From Xanthobacteraceae bacterium (lineage in GTDB: Bacteria; Pseudomonadota; Alphaproteobacteria; Rhizobiales; Xanthobacteraceae), in the NCBI GenBank assembly GCA_022844485.1, contig JALHLQ010000025.1:1-55285 (forward strand): a stretch of 55,285 bases of DNA, written 5' to 3'. Positions 7,241-16,580 of this stretch are shown piece after piece. The first letter of the stretch is position 1; the number at the start of each line of letters is the position of its first letter. Both the position numbers and the translations under genes were made by a program. A model generated the notes under the pieces. That model saw only the letters and a list, made by a program, of their open reading frames with translations, ran no database searches and was not told the origin of the DNA.

Positions 7241-7546
7241 CAACTCAAGCGATTGTGAACGGGGCCAAGTCGAAAAGGGCAAGTGCAGCCAGCGTCTTGA
7301 AGTTTGTCTGCGACTCGGGGCGATCTTGCAATAGCAGCCGAGCCGGTCCGGCTGCCAGGCCCTCTTGCCTTCCCCGAAGCCACATTTTGCGTGACGGGTG
7401 TTTATGGTCTACTAACCCCGGCCAGGACTATCAACGTCAAGCGCGGCAAAAGATTGGCGGCCGCATGGCACTTCCGTCAAGGGCAGAGAGCCGGTAACCT
7501 TCTCGCCGCGGTTCCAAGGAGCGGCCGCGCGGATCAAGGACATGCC
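7241..7546. other. Divergent intergenic region between slt and dapA
   Basis: No gene is apparent. It must hold promoters for both directions. AAGGA (7536-7540) is the dapA ribosome site. Apart from the weak promoter candidate listed separately, I see no repeats or riboswitch-like structure; in particular there is no evident lysine riboswitch. Confidence 0.6.
7387..7415 (+). promoter_or_regulatory. Candidate sigma-70-like promoter for dapA
   Basis: TTGCGT (7387-7392), a 17-base spacer, then TACTAA (7410-7415). Spacing is ideal but both hexamers are weak matches; an overlapping TATGGT is an alternative -10. It is the best-spaced pair I could find upstream of dapA. Confidence 0.3.
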
Positions 7547-8437
7547 ATGACTGCCAAGACGAGCTTCCGAGGCTCATTCACCGCGCTCGTCACCCCGTTC
7601 AAGAACGGCTCGGTGGATGAACGCGCCTTTCGCGACCTGGTGAATTGGCAGATTGCCGAGGGTACGAAAGGTCTCGTTCCGGTCGGCACCACGGGCGAGA
7701 GCCCGACGCTCAGCCACGACGAGCACAGGCGCGTCGTCGAATGGTGCGTCGAGGAGGCGCGCCGGCGCGTGCCGGTCATCGCCGGGGCCGGCTCGAATTC
7801 GACCGCCGAGGCCATCGAATTGTCGCGTCATGCCGAGCGGGCAGGGGCCGACGCGGTTCTCGTCGTGACGCCCTACTACAACAAGCCGACGCAAGAGGGC
7901 CTGTACCAGCATTACAAGGCGATCAACGACGCCATCGGGATTCCGATCATCATCTACAACATCCCCGGACGCTCCGTGATCGACATGTCGGTCCAGACGA
8001 TGAAGCGGCTGTTTGAGCTCAAGAACATCGCCGGCGTGAAGGATGCGACCGCCAACATGGTGCGCGTCTCGGAGCAGCGGGCGGAGCTCGGCGCGGGCTT
8101 CAATCAGCTCTCCGGCGAAGACGCCACCGCGCTGGGCTTCAACGCTCACGGCGGCCACGGCTGCATTTCCGTGACGTCCAATGTCGCGCCGCGGCTGTGC
8201 TCGGAATTCCAGGCGGCGACGCTGCGCGGCGACTATCAGTCGGCGCTCGGGTATCAAGACAAGCTGATGCCTCTGCATCACGCGCTCTTCGTCGAAACCA
8301 ACCCGGCTCCGGCGAAATACGCCTTGTCCGTGCTCGGCAAGTGCGCGGACACCGTCCGGCTTCCGATGGTGCCTGTGTCGGACAAGACCAAGACGATCGT
8401 GCGTGACGCCATGGTGCATGCCGGGCTGATCAACTGA
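7547..8437 (+). CDS. dapA: 4-hydroxy-tetrahydrodipicolinate synthase
   Basis: A 296-residue TIM-barrel enzyme condensing pyruvate with aspartate semialdehyde, the first committed step to diaminopimelate and lysine. The Schiff-base Lys165 is in AGVKDAT, Tyr137 in IYNIPGR, and the substrate loop is GTTGESPTL (Thr48-Thr49). The ATG at 7547 has AAGGA six bases upstream; the ATG five bases earlier closes at once. Being next to smpB is the usual Hyphomicrobiales order, but here four tandem REP units and a small secreted-protein gene separate them. The last 12 bases of the gene have been copied into the second repeat unit. Confidence 0.96.
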   Translation: MTAKTSFRGSFTALVTPFKNGSVDERAFRDLVNWQIAEGTKGLVPVGTTGESPTLSHDEHRRVVEWCVEEARRRVPVIAGAGSNSTAEAIELSRHAERAGADAVLVVTPYYNKPTQEGLYQHYKAINDAIGIPIIIYNIPGRSVIDMSVQTMKRLFELKNIAGVKDATANMVRVSEQRAELGAGFNQLSGEDATALGFNAHGGHGCISVTSNVAPRLCSEFQAATLRGDYQSALGYQDKLMPLHHALFVETNPAPAKYALSVLGKCADTVRLPMVPVSDKTKTIVRDAMVHAGLIN

Positions 8438-8471
8438 CACAGGCATCGTCGTTCCCCGGCCGAAGCGAGTT

Positions 8472-8886
8472 GTAGCCTGGCTCGAGCGAAGCGAGAGCCG
8501 GGAAGGCTGTCCCGGATTTCGCTGCCGCTCAATCCGGGCTACGGCGCTGATCAACTGACGCAGGCATCGTCGTTCCCCGGCCGAAGCGAGTTGTAGCCTG
8601 GCTCGAGCGAAGCGAGAGCCGGGAAGGTCGTCCCGGATTTCGCTGCCGCTCAATCCGGGCTACGGCGCTGACGCAGGCATCGTCGTTCCCTGGCCGAAGC
8701 GCGTTGTAGCCTGGCTCGAGCGAAGCGAGAGCCGGGAAGGTCGTCCCGGATTTCGCTGCCGCTCAATCCGGGCTACGGCGCTGACGCAGGCATCGTTCCC
8801 TGGCCGAAGCGCGTTGTAGCCTGGCTCGAGCGAAGCGAGAGCCGGGAAGGCTGTCCCGGATTTCGCTGCCGCTCAATCCGGGCTAC
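8472..8886. repeat. Four tandem family B REP pairs behind dapA
   Basis: 71-bp elements start at 8472, 8593, 8706 and 8816, each GTAGCCTGGCTCGAGCGAAG to CAATCCGGGCTAC, with two hairpins and GTAG/CTAC ends. Periods are 121, 113 and 110 bp, shrinking because the linker (GACRCAGGCATCGTCGTTCCC) loses bases. The second unit still carries CTGATCAACTGAC, a copy of the end of dapA, so the array arose by tandem duplication starting within the gene. The stretch 8887-9046 downstream holds no gene, only the leader of the next one, with a small inverted repeat GCATGT/ACATGC at 9007-9023. Confidence 0.92.
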
Positions 8887-9046
8887 GGCGCTGCCGCCTC
8901 ACCGGATACGAAGCGCGCGATGCGTTCGCCGGGCGAAGCATTAACACAGGATGAATTTCCTGATCAGAGGCGGTTCACGGCATCGCCCCTAATTTTGTCC
9001 GATGCTGCATGTGTCTGACATGCGGCGTCTGATCAGGAGTCCTTGT

Positions 9047-9349
9047 ATGCGTAAGTTCATCATGGCGCTGGCCGCCGTCGCCCTCTTCGGCGCTTTCGTT
9101 GCGCCGACGAGCGCCGACGCCGGCTGGCGTGGCCATCACTATGGCTGGCGTGGCCATCACCACGGCTTTCGCCATCACTACTGGCGTCCGCGTCACCACT
9201 TCGGTTATCGACCGTATTGGCGGCCGATCCGTTACGCCTATGCGGCGCCGGTCGCCTATGGCTGGGGATCGCACTGCGTCATCAAGCGAAAAATCCGCTG
9301 GAACCGGTGGGGTCACCCGGTCCGCGTGGTGAAGCGCATCTGCTACTAG
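9047..9349 (+). CDS. Small secreted His/Tyr/Arg-rich protein
   Basis: 100 residues. A clear signal peptide (MRKFIMALAAVALFGAFVAP, cleavage after TSADA) is followed by a low-complexity region built of GWRGHHYG / GWRGHHHG / FRHHYWRPRHH repeats, then a C-terminal part with two cysteines (SHCVIKRK and RICY at the very end). Shine-Dalgarno AGGAG lies seven bases before ATG, and a terminator follows, so it is an independent unit. His clusters suggest metal or acidic polymer binding in the periplasm, which is inference only. Similar small proteins occur at 18299 and 19414. I do not recognise a named family. Confidence 0.82.
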   Translation: MRKFIMALAAVALFGAFVAPTSADAGWRGHHYGWRGHHHGFRHHYWRPRHHFGYRPYWRPIRYAYAAPVAYGWGSHCVIKRKIRWNRWGHPVRVVKRICY

Positions 9350-9373
9350 GTGCCAAGCCAGGCACGGCTCAAA

Positions 9374-9403
9374 CCCGGCCCCAACCTGGGGCCGGGCTTT
9401 TTT
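9374..9403 (+). terminator. Rho-independent terminator after the small secreted protein
   Basis: The nine-base stem CCCGGCCCC/GGGGCCGGG with a five-base loop is followed by CTTTTTT. It separates this gene from smpB. Confidence 0.92.
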
Positions 9404-9470
9404 GGGCCGCGGGCATAGGCGGACTTTCCCGATCGTCTGAGGTAGACAGGAATCGGCAAGGCCCGCGGAC

Positions 9471-9944
9471 ATGGCAGAGAAGAGCGAACGCGCAATCAAG
9501 ATCGTCGCCGACAACCGCAAGGCTCGGTTCAACTATGAGATCGGCGAGACTTTCGAGGCCGGCATCGCGCTGACCGGCACGGAGGTGAAGTCGCTGCGCG
9601 CGGGCAAGGCGACCATTGCGGAATCCTACGCCGATTCGCGTGATGGCGAGATCTGGCTCGTGAACGCGAACATTCCCGAATATGCGCCGGCGAGCCGCTT
9701 CAGCCACACGCCGAAGCGGCCGCGCAAGCTCCTCATGCACAAGCGCCAGATCAACAAGCTGCTCGGCGCGGTCGAGCGCGAGGGCATGACGCTTATTCCG
9801 CTAAAACTCTATTTCAATCCGAAAGGCCGCGCGAAAATCGAGCTCGCGCTCGCGCGCGGCAAGAAACTGCATGACAAGCGCGAAACGGAAAAGAAGCGCG
9901 ATTGGGATCGCGCCAAAGCGCGGCTCATGCGGGAGCGGGGGTGA
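9471..9944 (+). CDS. smpB: SsrA-binding protein SmpB (trans-translation)
   Basis: A 157-residue RNA-binding protein that delivers tmRNA to stalled ribosomes. Family motifs are [27 protein letters not shown], and the basic C-terminal tail with [12 protein letters not shown], which becomes helical in the decoding centre. Length and motifs are normal. The tmRNA gene itself is not in the window. It starts just after the terminator of the upstream small gene and is convergent with the UDG gene. Confidence 0.96.
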   Translation: MAEKSERAIKIVADNRKARFNYEIGETFEAGIALTGTEVKSLRAGKATIAESYADSRDGEIWLVNANIPEYAPASRFSHTPKRPRKLLMHKRQINKLLGAVEREGMTLIPLKLYFNPKGRAKIELALARGKKLHDKRETEKKRDWDRAKARLMRERG

Positions 9945-10010
9945 CGCATTCCGTTTGCCCTGTGCGAGAGCTGCATCGGCTCTCGATGACGGCCTGATCT
10001 CGAAACGCTT

Positions 10011-10706
10011 TTATTCACTGTTTCCGCCGGACCGGAGCGCGGCCGACGTGGTCGACTGGCTCGCAGGCTCGCCGAGATAGGCGCGGATCTCCGCGAACAC
10101 CGCCTTGAACATCTCGGGCGTCAGTCGACGGGTGTTCGTGTTGTAGCGGGAGCAGTGATAGCTGTCGAAGAGCGCAAACGCACTGAGCGCGTTACGGCGG
10201 CCATGGCCGAAGGGGAAGGCTGAGGGACGCCCGCCGAGCGCGCAAACGACGCTGTCATGCGCGATGCGGCCGAGTGCCAGAATCGCTCTCAGCCGCGGCA
10301 TCTCCTTGATCGTCGCGGCGAGAAACGGGCGGCAATTGGCGATCTCGCCGCCGGTCGGCTTGTTCTCGGGGGGGACACAGCGGACGGCATTGGTGATGCG
10401 CGCGTCGACGAGCGTGAAACCGTCGTCGGGACGCGCCGCGTAATCGCCGCGCCCGAAGCCGAATTCCTTGATCGTCCCGTAAAGGAGGTCGCCGGCATAG
10501 TCGCCGGTGAAGGGGCGTCCGGTGCGGTTCGCGCCTTGCAGCCCGGGCGCGAGCCCGACGATCAGGAGGCCCGCGTCCGGCGGCCCGAACGAAGCCACGG
10601 GAGCGTTGTGCCAGCCGCGCTCGCGCTCGCGCCAGCGCAGGCGAAATTCCACGAGGCGCGGACAGCTTGGGCAATCACGCCCCGGTTTGCCGGAGGAGAG
10701 CGGCAT
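10011..10706 (-). CDS. Uracil-DNA glycosylase, family 5 (UDGb)
   Basis: A 231-residue iron-sulphur DNA repair enzyme removing uracil and other deaminated bases. The cluster cysteines CPSCPRL are at the N-terminus, with further cysteines in AVRCVPP and ANCRPF. Motif A GLAPGLQGANRTGRPFTGD lacks the polar catalytic Asp/Asn of family 1, as expected for UDGb. Motif B is SYHCSRYNTNTRRLT (family 5 usually has NTGRL, so the Arg here is a small variation). It lies 15 bases downstream of the NYN-domain gene on the same strand, a frequent pairing in this bacterial group. Confidence 0.92.
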   Translation of the reverse strand: MPLSSGKPGRDCPSCPRLVEFRLRWRERERGWHNAPVASFGPPDAGLLIVGLAPGLQGANRTGRPFTGDYAGDLLYGTIKEFGFGRGDYAARPDDGFTLVDARITNAVRCVPPENKPTGGEIANCRPFLAATIKEMPRLRAILALGRIAHDSVVCALGGRPSAFPFGHGRRNALSAFALFDSYHCSRYNTNTRRLTPEMFKAVFAEIRAYLGEPASQSTTSAALRSGGNSE

Positions 10707-10721
10707 CTCTGGCCGCCCGGC

Positions 10722-11387
10722 TTACTCTTCGTCCTCGTAGAGGTCCGGGCCCGCTGGGACGCGTTCGCGCGCGGGGGTCGGGCGCTGCAGGAACTGCGGC
10801 GTGTGCCGCGGCTCGCGGACCTCCCGCGGCTCGCGGGGCGGACGTTCGCCGCGCTCGGTCGGATCGCGGCCGATCTTGGCTTGCAGATCGACAATGTCCA
10901 CGAACTGGTCTGCCTGACGGCGCAACTCGTCAGCCACCATCGGCGGTTGGGTCGAGATGGTGGAGACGACGGTCACGCGCACGCCCCGGCGCTGCACGGC
11001 CTCCACCAGCGAACGAAAATCGCCGTCGCCCGAGAACAGCACCATCTCGCCGATATGGTCGGCCATCTCCATGGCATCGACCGCAAGCTCAATGTCCATG
11101 TTGCCCTTCACCTTGCGGCGGCCGGTCTGGTCGACGAATTCCTTCGTGGCCTTGGTGACGACGGAATATCCGTTGTAGTCGAGCCAATCGATCAGAGGAC
11201 GGATGGACGAGTACTCGGTGTCCTCGATGATGGCCGTGTAATAGAAGGCGCGCAGGAGATTGCCGCGCGACTGGTATTCGCGCAGCAGCTTTTTGTAGTC
11301 GATATCGAAGCCGAGCGACTTTGCCGTCGCGTAAAGATTGGCCCCATCGATGAAAAGTGCGACCTTGCTATTTATTGCTGCCGACAT
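10722..11387 (-). CDS. NYN-domain (LabA/DUF88) protein
   Basis: 221 residues. The NYN (PIN-like) nuclease-fold domain spans ~7-165, with conserved acids in VALFIDGANLY, GNMDIELAVD and LFSGDGDFRSLV, the residues that bind Mg2+ in this fold. The last ~55 residues are charged and proline-rich and probably disordered (PPREPREVREPR). The family includes putative RNases and the LabA/Limkain-b1 proteins; the substrate is unknown. It is co-oriented with the UDG gene and divergent from rpoZ. Confidence 0.9.
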   Translation of the reverse strand: MSAAINSKVALFIDGANLYATAKSLGFDIDYKKLLREYQSRGNLLRAFYYTAIIEDTEYSSIRPLIDWLDYNGYSVVTKATKEFVDQTGRRKVKGNMDIELAVDAMEMADHIGEMVLFSGDGDFRSLVEAVQRRGVRVTVVSTISTQPPMVADELRRQADQFVDIVDLQAKIGRDPTERGERPPREPREVREPRHTPQFLQRPTPARERVPAGPDLYEDEE

Positions 11388-11711
11388 GACCGTCTCGTTC
11401 GTTCAAAAAAATCGACCAATTGTCGCCTGTTGGCGACCCAATTCCGGCATTGCACGCTTGGCACATGGTGAGGGTGACTTCGGGGTCGGGCACCCGGAGC
11501 AAATGAGCTCTAACATCAATTCCGCCAGGGCGCGGCAGACCTGCTCGCGGTTACCAAGAACCCCGGGAAACAGGTTCTCCCTCCTTCTTTTCCCCGGGTA
11601 CCAGAGGCTTCGGGCCCGGCCAAGGGCCCATTTCGACCTTGCGCTTTTAGGTCGCGGACGATAGGTATGCGCGCAATCCACACACGTTTCCACGTTAAGG
11701 AGTGACGAGGC
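11388..11711. other. Divergent intergenic region between the NYN gene and rpoZ
   Basis: 324 bases without a credible gene. It should contain promoters for both sides. GC-rich short palindromes (CCCCGGG at about 11563 and 11596, GGGCCC near 11610-11630) are present but do not form a terminator. AAGGAG at 11698-11703 is the rpoZ ribosome site. Confidence 0.55.
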
Positions 11712-12113
11712 ATGGCCCGTGTCACCGTTGAAGACTGCATCGACAAGGTCGAGAACCGGTTCGAACTCGTGCTCCTGGCCGCGCATCGGGCCCGGATGAT
11801 CTCATCCGGGGCACAGATCACCATCGATCGTGACAATGATAAGAACCCGGTGGTCGCCTTGCGCGAAATCGCCGATGAAACCATTTCGCCCGGCGACCTC
11901 AAAGAGGACCTGATCCACTCGCTGCAGAAGTATGTCGAGGTGGACGAGCCGGAGCCCGAGACCGTTCCCCGCCTCGGCAACGTCGCCGTGGATGCCGACG
12001 ACACGGAAGTGTCCGTCGATCGCATGACGGAAGAGGAACTGTTGCGCGGAATCGAAGGCATGACGCCGCCCGAGGCGGTGCCGGAGCCAGAAACCGGCGA
12101 CGACGAGGAATAA
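11712..12113 (+). CDS. rpoZ: RNA polymerase omega subunit
   Basis: A 133-residue small subunit that helps assemble beta' into RNA polymerase and takes part in ppGpp binding in proteobacteria. The conserved region is [20 protein letters not shown], then HRARMISSG and [13 protein letters not shown]. The acidic C-terminal tail is longer than in E. coli, as usual in alphaproteobacteria. AAGGAG lies eight bases before ATG. The neighbour rsh makes ppGpp, so the factor and part of its target are encoded side by side. Confidence 0.96.
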   Translation: MARVTVEDCIDKVENRFELVLLAAHRARMISSGAQITIDRDNDKNPVVALREIADETISPGDLKEDLIHSLQKYVEVDEPEPETVPRLGNVAVDADDTEVSVDRMTEEELLRGIEGMTPPEAVPEPETGDDEE

Positions 12114-12132
12114 ATGCCAAGCAGGCGTTTGT

Positions 12133-12170
12133 AATACGGCCCGGGGTGATTTCCGGGCTGTATTGCTTTT
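12133..12170 (+). terminator. Probable terminator between rpoZ and rsh
   Basis: A 12-base stem AATACGGCCCGG/CCGGGCTGTATT (one G-U pair) with an eight-base loop is followed by GCTTTT. The U tract is short, so termination may be partial and rsh may be read partly from the rpoZ promoter. Confidence 0.65.
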
Positions 12171-12282
12171 GGCCGCCTGCCGCGGCGGCGTCGGCACCAG
12201 CCGCACGCCTTGCCCCCTTCATAGATCGCTATGATATTCTTGCCAGAATGGCCCCGGCGCTGAACGCCGGGCTGGAGCATGA

Positions 12283-14598
12283 ATGTCCCTGACGGGTTCC
12301 GATCTGTCGAAAGCTGACACCGACGCGCGGCGAAGTCCGGCGCCTACGGTTTCCGCCGAAGCACGCTCGGCCGCTCTCAGAGAGCGAAGCGGCAAGCCGG
12401 TCATGCGTCAGTACGAGCTGATCGAACGGGTCCGCCGCTACAACAAGGACACCGACGAAGCGCTGCTCAACCGCGCCTATGTCTATGCCATGCGGGCCCA
12501 CGGCACTCAGACCCGCGCCTCCGGCGATCCTTATTTCTCGCATCCGCTCGAAGTCGCGGCCATCCTCACCGACCTCAAGCTCGACGACGCGACCATCGCC
12601 GCGGCGCTCTTGCACGACACGATCGAGGACACGCGCACGACGCGCGACGAGATCGAAAGGCTTTTCGGCCCTGATATCGCTACGCTGGTCGATGGCCTGA
12701 CCAAGTTGAAGAAGCTCGACCTCGTCACCCGCGAGGCCAAGCAGGCCGAGAACTTGCGCAAGCTCCTCCTCGCGATTGCCGAGGATGTGCGCGTTTTGCT
12801 GGTCAAGCTTGCGGACCGCCTGCACAACATGCGGACGCTGCAGTTCGTTCCGCTAGAGACGCGCCGGCGCATCTCCGAAGAGACGCTCGACATCTATGCG
12901 CCGCTCGCCGGCCGGATGGGCATGCACGAGATCCGCGAAGAGCTCGAGGATCTGGCTTTTCGCGAGCTCTACCCCGAGGCCTACAAGGTCATCACGCAAC
13001 GCTTGACGGCGCTGGCTGAGCGCCATCGCGGCTTGATCACGGAAATCGAGCTGCAGCTTACCAAGAAGTTCTCGGATCGCGGGCTCCTGGTCCAGGTGCG
13101 GGGCCGCCAGAAGCGGCCCTATTCCATTTGGCGCAAGATGGAGCGCAAGTCGGTCGGCTTTGAGCAGCTCTCGGACATCTTCGGTTTCCGCGTGATCGTC
13201 GACGACCCCGAAGATTGCTATCGTGCGCTGGGCATCGTGCACACGACCTGGCCCGTGGTCCCGGGCCGTTTCAAGGATTACGTCTCGACCCCGAAACAGA
13301 ACGATTATCGCTCGATCCACACGACCGTTGTCGGGCCCGGGCGGCAGCGCGTGGAGCTGCAGATTCGCACGCACGACATGCACGATATCGCCGAGCATGG
13401 GATCGCGGCGCACCCCCTCTACAAGGACGGGCACGGCTCGTCGGAAATGCTGTCGCGCGAGTCCAATGCCTATGCCTGGCTCCGGCGCACGGTCGAACTT
13501 CTGGCGGAAGGGTCCAATCCGGAGGAGTTTCTCGAACACACCAAGCTCGAGCTCTTCCATGATCAGGTTTTCTGCTTCACGCCCAAGGGCAAGCTGATCG
13601 CGCTGGCCCGGCAATCGACGCCGATCGACTTCGCCTATGCCGTGCACACCGATGTCGGCAACACCGCCGTCGGCTGCAAGATCAACGGTAAGGTTGCGCC
13701 GCTGGTATCCGAACTCCACAACGGCGACGAGGTCGAGATCCTGACCTCGCGCGCGCAGCTTGCGCCGCCGGCGGCATGGGAATCGATCGTCGTCACCGGC
13801 AAGGCCCGTGCGGCGATCCGGCGAGCGACGCGCGCCGCGGTGCGTGCGCAGTATGCCGGGCTCGGGCGGCGCATCGTCGAACGGCTGTTTGCGCGGGCGA
13901 AGAAGGAATATTCAGACGAGAAGCTGCAAGGCGCGTTGCCGCGGCTGGCGCGGCACTCAATCGAAGAGGTGATGGCGGCGGTCGGACGGGGGGAAATGAA
14001 AGCCTCCGATGTCGCCCGCGCAGTCTACCCCGATTACAAAGAGGACCGTGCCGCCGTCACGCCGCCGCCGAAGACGGATTCCGGCTGGTTCGGCTTGAAA
14101 AGCGTGCGGGCGCTCAAATTCAAGGTGCCCGGCACCGGCAACGCGGAGTCGGCGATTCCGATCCGCGGCACCAACAGCGACCTGCCGGTGCGCTTCGCGC
14201 CCCATGGCGGCGCCGTGCCGGGCGACCGTATCGTCGGCATTCACTCCGACGACGGCATCACGATCTACCCGATCCAGTCGGCGGCGCTGAAGCAGTTCGA
14301 GGATACGCCGGAGCGGTGGCTCGACGTGCGTTGGGACGTGGATGAAGGAAGCCGACAGCGCTTCCCTGCGCGCATCGCGCTGCAAACGCTGAACGAACCG
14401 GGCACGCTCGCGCAGGTCGCGCAGGTCATCGCCGAGCACGACGGCAACATCGACAATATCCGCATGAACCGGCGCGCGCCGGATTTCACGGACTGCATCA
14501 TCGACCTCGAGGTCTATGATCTGAAGCACCTCAACGCGATCATCGCACAATTGCGAGCAAAGCCCGTGGTGGCCGCGGCCGAACGGGTGCACGGGTAG
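12283..14598 (+). CDS. rsh: Bifunctional (p)ppGpp synthetase/hydrolase (Rsh)
   Basis: 771 residues controlling the stringent response. HD hydrolase domain: FSHPLE and HDTIEDT (111-117), with KLADRLHNM downstream. Synthetase domain: [12 protein letters not shown] and [10 protein letters not shown]. Then come the TGS domain ([23 protein letters not shown]), a helical/zinc-finger region and a C-terminal ACT domain ([14 protein letters not shown]). Both catalytic domains look intact, so it is probably the sole Rel/Spo enzyme. A second possible start is Met41 ([10 protein letters not shown]), where many homologues begin; ATG 12283 has GGAG at the right place and was kept. Confidence 0.95.
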   Translation: MSLTGSDLSKADTDARRSPAPTVSAEARSAALRERSGKPVMRQYELIERVRRYNKDTDEALLNRAYVYAMRAHGTQTRASGDPYFSHPLEVAAILTDLKLDDATIAAALLHDTIEDTRTTRDEIERLFGPDIATLVDGLTKLKKLDLVTREAKQAENLRKLLLAIAEDVRVLLVKLADRLHNMRTLQFVPLETRRRISEETLDIYAPLAGRMGMHEIREELEDLAFRELYPEAYKVITQRLTALAERHRGLITEIELQLTKKFSDRGLLVQVRGRQKRPYSIWRKMERKSVGFEQLSDIFGFRVIVDDPEDCYRALGIVHTTWPVVPGRFKDYVSTPKQNDYRSIHTTVVGPGRQRVELQIRTHDMHDIAEHGIAAHPLYKDGHGSSEMLSRESNAYAWLRRTVELLAEGSNPEEFLEHTKLELFHDQVFCFTPKGKLIALARQSTPIDFAYAVHTDVGNTAVGCKINGKVAPLVSELHNGDEVEILTSRAQLAPPAAWESIVVTGKARAAIRRATRAAVRAQYAGLGRRIVERLFARAKKEYSDEKLQGALPRLARHSIEEVMAAVGRGEMKASDVARAVYPDYKEDRAAVTPPPKTDSGWFGLKSVRALKFKVPGTGNAESAIPIRGTNSDLPVRFAPHGGAVPGDRIVGIHSDDGITIYPIQSAALKQFEDTPERWLDVRWDVDEGSRQRFPARIALQTLNEPGTLAQVAQVIAEHDGNIDNIRMNRRAPDFTDCIIDLEVYDLKHLNAIIAQLRAKPVVAAAERVHG

Positions 14599-14605
14599 GC
14601 CGGCC

Positions 14606-15364
14606 TTGGCATCCGCGGCTCACATTCGTCTCGGCGTCAATGTCGATCATGTTGCGACCGTGCGCAACGCGCGGGGGGGCGTTCATCCCGATCCGGTCAA
14701 GGCGGCGATGATCGCGATTGCCGCCGGGGCTGACGGCATTACGGCGCATCTGCGCGAGGATCGCCGTCACATCCGTGACGACGATATGGTGCGGCTCAAG
14801 GCGCAGTTGACGAAGCCGCTCAACTTCGAGATGGCCGCCACGGCCGAAATGCTGCGGATCGCCCTCGATGTGCGCCCGCATGCCGTCTGCCTCGTACCGG
14901 AGCGCCGCCTGGAACGAACAACGGAAGGGGGGCTCGATGTGGCCGGACTATTCGGCCAGCTCATGCCGGCTGTCGGCGAGTTGAAGAAGGCCGGCATCCG
15001 AGTCTCGCTTTTTATCAATGCGGAGCCCAGGCAAATCGAAGCGGCGGTGAAAGTCGGCGCGCCGGTGATCGAAATCCATACCGGCGCGTGGTGCGAAGCG
15101 GTTACGGAGCGCCGAACTGCGATTGCCGCGGCGGAACTGCAACGGATCAAGGAAGGCGCCCTGCTCGCGCACGAACTGGGACTCGAAGTCCATGCCGGAC
15201 ACGGGCTCGACTATGTGACGGCCGAGCACATGGCGGGCATTCGGCAGATCGTGGAACTGAATATCGGACATTTCCTGATCGGAGAGGCAATGTCGATCGG
15301 CTTGGCCGAAGCGGTGAAGGCGATGCGCGCGGCGATGAACCGAGGGCGCGCGACGGCGGCATGA
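14606..15364 (+). CDS. pdxJ: Pyridoxine 5'-phosphate synthase
   Basis: A 252-residue TIM-barrel enzyme that makes pyridoxine phosphate from 1-deoxyxylulose-5-phosphate and aminoacetone-3-phosphate. Motifs are [58 protein letters not shown] and [11 protein letters not shown]. The start is TTG eight bases after the rsh stop. The stop overlaps the acpS start as ATGA, so the two are translationally coupled. pdxJ-acpS is the common order across proteobacteria. Confidence 0.95.
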   Translation: MASAAHIRLGVNVDHVATVRNARGGVHPDPVKAAMIAIAAGADGITAHLREDRRHIRDDDMVRLKAQLTKPLNFEMAATAEMLRIALDVRPHAVCLVPERRLERTTEGGLDVAGLFGQLMPAVGELKKAGIRVSLFINAEPRQIEAAVKVGAPVIEIHTGAWCEAVTERRTAIAAAELQRIKEGALLAHELGLEVHAGHGLDYVTAEHMAGIRQIVELNIGHFLIGEAMSIGLAEAVKAMRAAMNRGRATAA

Positions 15365-15765
15365 TACTCGGCATCGGCATGGATATCGTCGATATCAGGC
15401 GCATCGAGCGGACGCTCGAGCGGCACGGCGACCGCTTCCGTGAGCGCCTGTTCACCGCGACGGAGGTTGCCCGGGCCGAGCGGCGGGCGGGGGCGGCCGC
15501 CACTTATGCCAAGCGCTTTGCGGCCAAGGAGGCCTGTGCCAAGGCGCTCGGCACCGGCATGCGCCTGGGCGTGTTCTGGCGTGACATGGGCGTGGTCAAC
15601 CTTGCGAGCGGGCAGCCCACGCTCCATCTGACGGGCGGCGCCTTGAGGCGCCTGCAGACGATAACCCCCGAAGGTTTCGAGGCGCAGATCAGCCTTTCCA
15701 TCACCGACGAAGGGCCCCTGGCGCAGGCCTTCGTCATCATTTCAGCAGTCCCGGCGGCGACCTGA
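15361..15765 (+). CDS. acpS: Holo-[acyl-carrier-protein] synthase
   Basis: A 134-residue enzyme transferring 4'-phosphopantetheine from CoA to acyl carrier protein. The two signature motifs are [15 protein letters not shown] (Mg-binding Asp) and [12 protein letters not shown] (catalytic Glu/Lys). The C-terminal [14 protein letters not shown] is typical. It starts with ATG overlapping the pdxJ stop by four bases and is followed 59 bases later by lepB. Confidence 0.96.
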   Translation: MILGIGMDIVDIRRIERTLERHGDRFRERLFTATEVARAERRAGAAATYAKRFAAKEACAKALGTGMRLGVFWRDMGVVNLASGQPTLHLTGGALRRLQTITPEGFEAQISLSITDEGPLAQAFVIISAVPAAT

Positions 15766-15824
15766 CCTTCGTTGCGCCTGCGCAGGCGAACGGCTAGAAC
15801 GGCGGCAATTCAGAGACGAGGCCG

Positions 15825-16580
15825 ATGCGCGTGAAGACCGAGGAAAAGCGGAAAGAAAGCGGATTGTCCGAGACAATCCGCGTTATTGTGCACGCGTTGT
15901 TGATCGCGCTCGTCATCCGCACCTTCCTGTTTCAGCCCTTCAACATCCCCTCCGGCTCGATGAAGGCGACCCTGCTCATTGGCGACTATCTGTTCGTGTC
16001 AAAATATACCTATGGCTATAGCCGCTTCTCGTTTCCTTTGTCGCCGCCCCTGTTCTCAGGCCGTATCATGGCTTCCGAGCCGCAGCGTGGCGATGTTGTC
16101 GTGTTCCGGCTGCCGAAGGACGATTCCACCGACTACATCAAACGTGTGATCGGGCTGCCCGGTGATCGCATTCAGATGATTGAAGGACGGCTGCACATCA
16201 ACGGGCAGCCGGTGCAGCGCGAGCGCCTCGACGACTATATCGAAACGGAAGAGGGGCCACGCGCCACGCGCGTGAAGCGCTGGCGCGAAACGCTCCCGAA
16301 CGGCATGAGCTACACGACCCTGGATCTGGTGGAGAACGGATTTCATGACAACACCAAGGTCTACGACGTGCCGGCCGGCCACTACTTCATGATGGGCGAC
16401 AATCGGGACAACTCGACCGATAGCCGCGTGCTGAGCCAAGTCGGCTATGTCCCATTCGAGAACATCGTGGGCCGCGCCGAGGTCATTTTCTTCTCGGTGG
16501 GCGAGAACGAGCGGGCATGGCAGTTCTGGCGCTGGCCCTGGTCGGTCCGCTGGGGACGTCTCTTCTCCGTCGTCCGATGA
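15825..16580 (+). CDS. lepB: Signal peptidase I
   Basis: A 251-residue membrane protease that removes Sec and Tat signal peptides. One N-terminal transmembrane helix (~19-35) precedes the box B PSGSMKATL with catalytic Ser45, and the general base Lys107 lies in YIKRVIGLPGD. Box E, GDNRDNSTDSR, is intact. The cytosolic charged N-terminus (KTEEKRKE) is normal. The end overlaps rnc by four bases, giving a lepB-rnc-era operon. Confidence 0.95.
   Translation: MRVKTEEKRKESGLSETIRVIVHALLIALVIRTFLFQPFNIPSGSMKATLLIGDYLFVSKYTYGYSRFSFPLSPPLFSGRIMASEPQRGDVVVFRLPKDDSTDYIKRVIGLPGDRIQMIEGRLHINGQPVQRERLDDYIETEEGPRATRVKRWRETLPNGMSYTTLDLVENGFHDNTKVYDVPAGHYFMMGDNRDNSTDSRVLSQVGYVPFENIVGRAEVIFFSVGENERAWQFWRWPWSVRWGRLFSVVR

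Noticed and set aside
4979..7258. A 759-codon open frame on the plus strand opposite the transglycosylase gene
   Set aside because: Low-complexity Arg/Ala/Asp-rich translation with no domain, exactly antisense to a well-conserved gene; it is a by-product of high GC codon use.
8472..8886. Possible CRISPR or rho-independent terminator cluster behind dapA
   Set aside because: The repeats are 71-bp palindromic pairs with GTAG/CTAC ends and near-identical linkers; no T-tracts follow and there are no spacers.
11403..12280. Minus-strand frames opposite rpoZ and its leader
   Set aside because: Antisense to a conserved gene; Arg/Ser-rich translation without domain.
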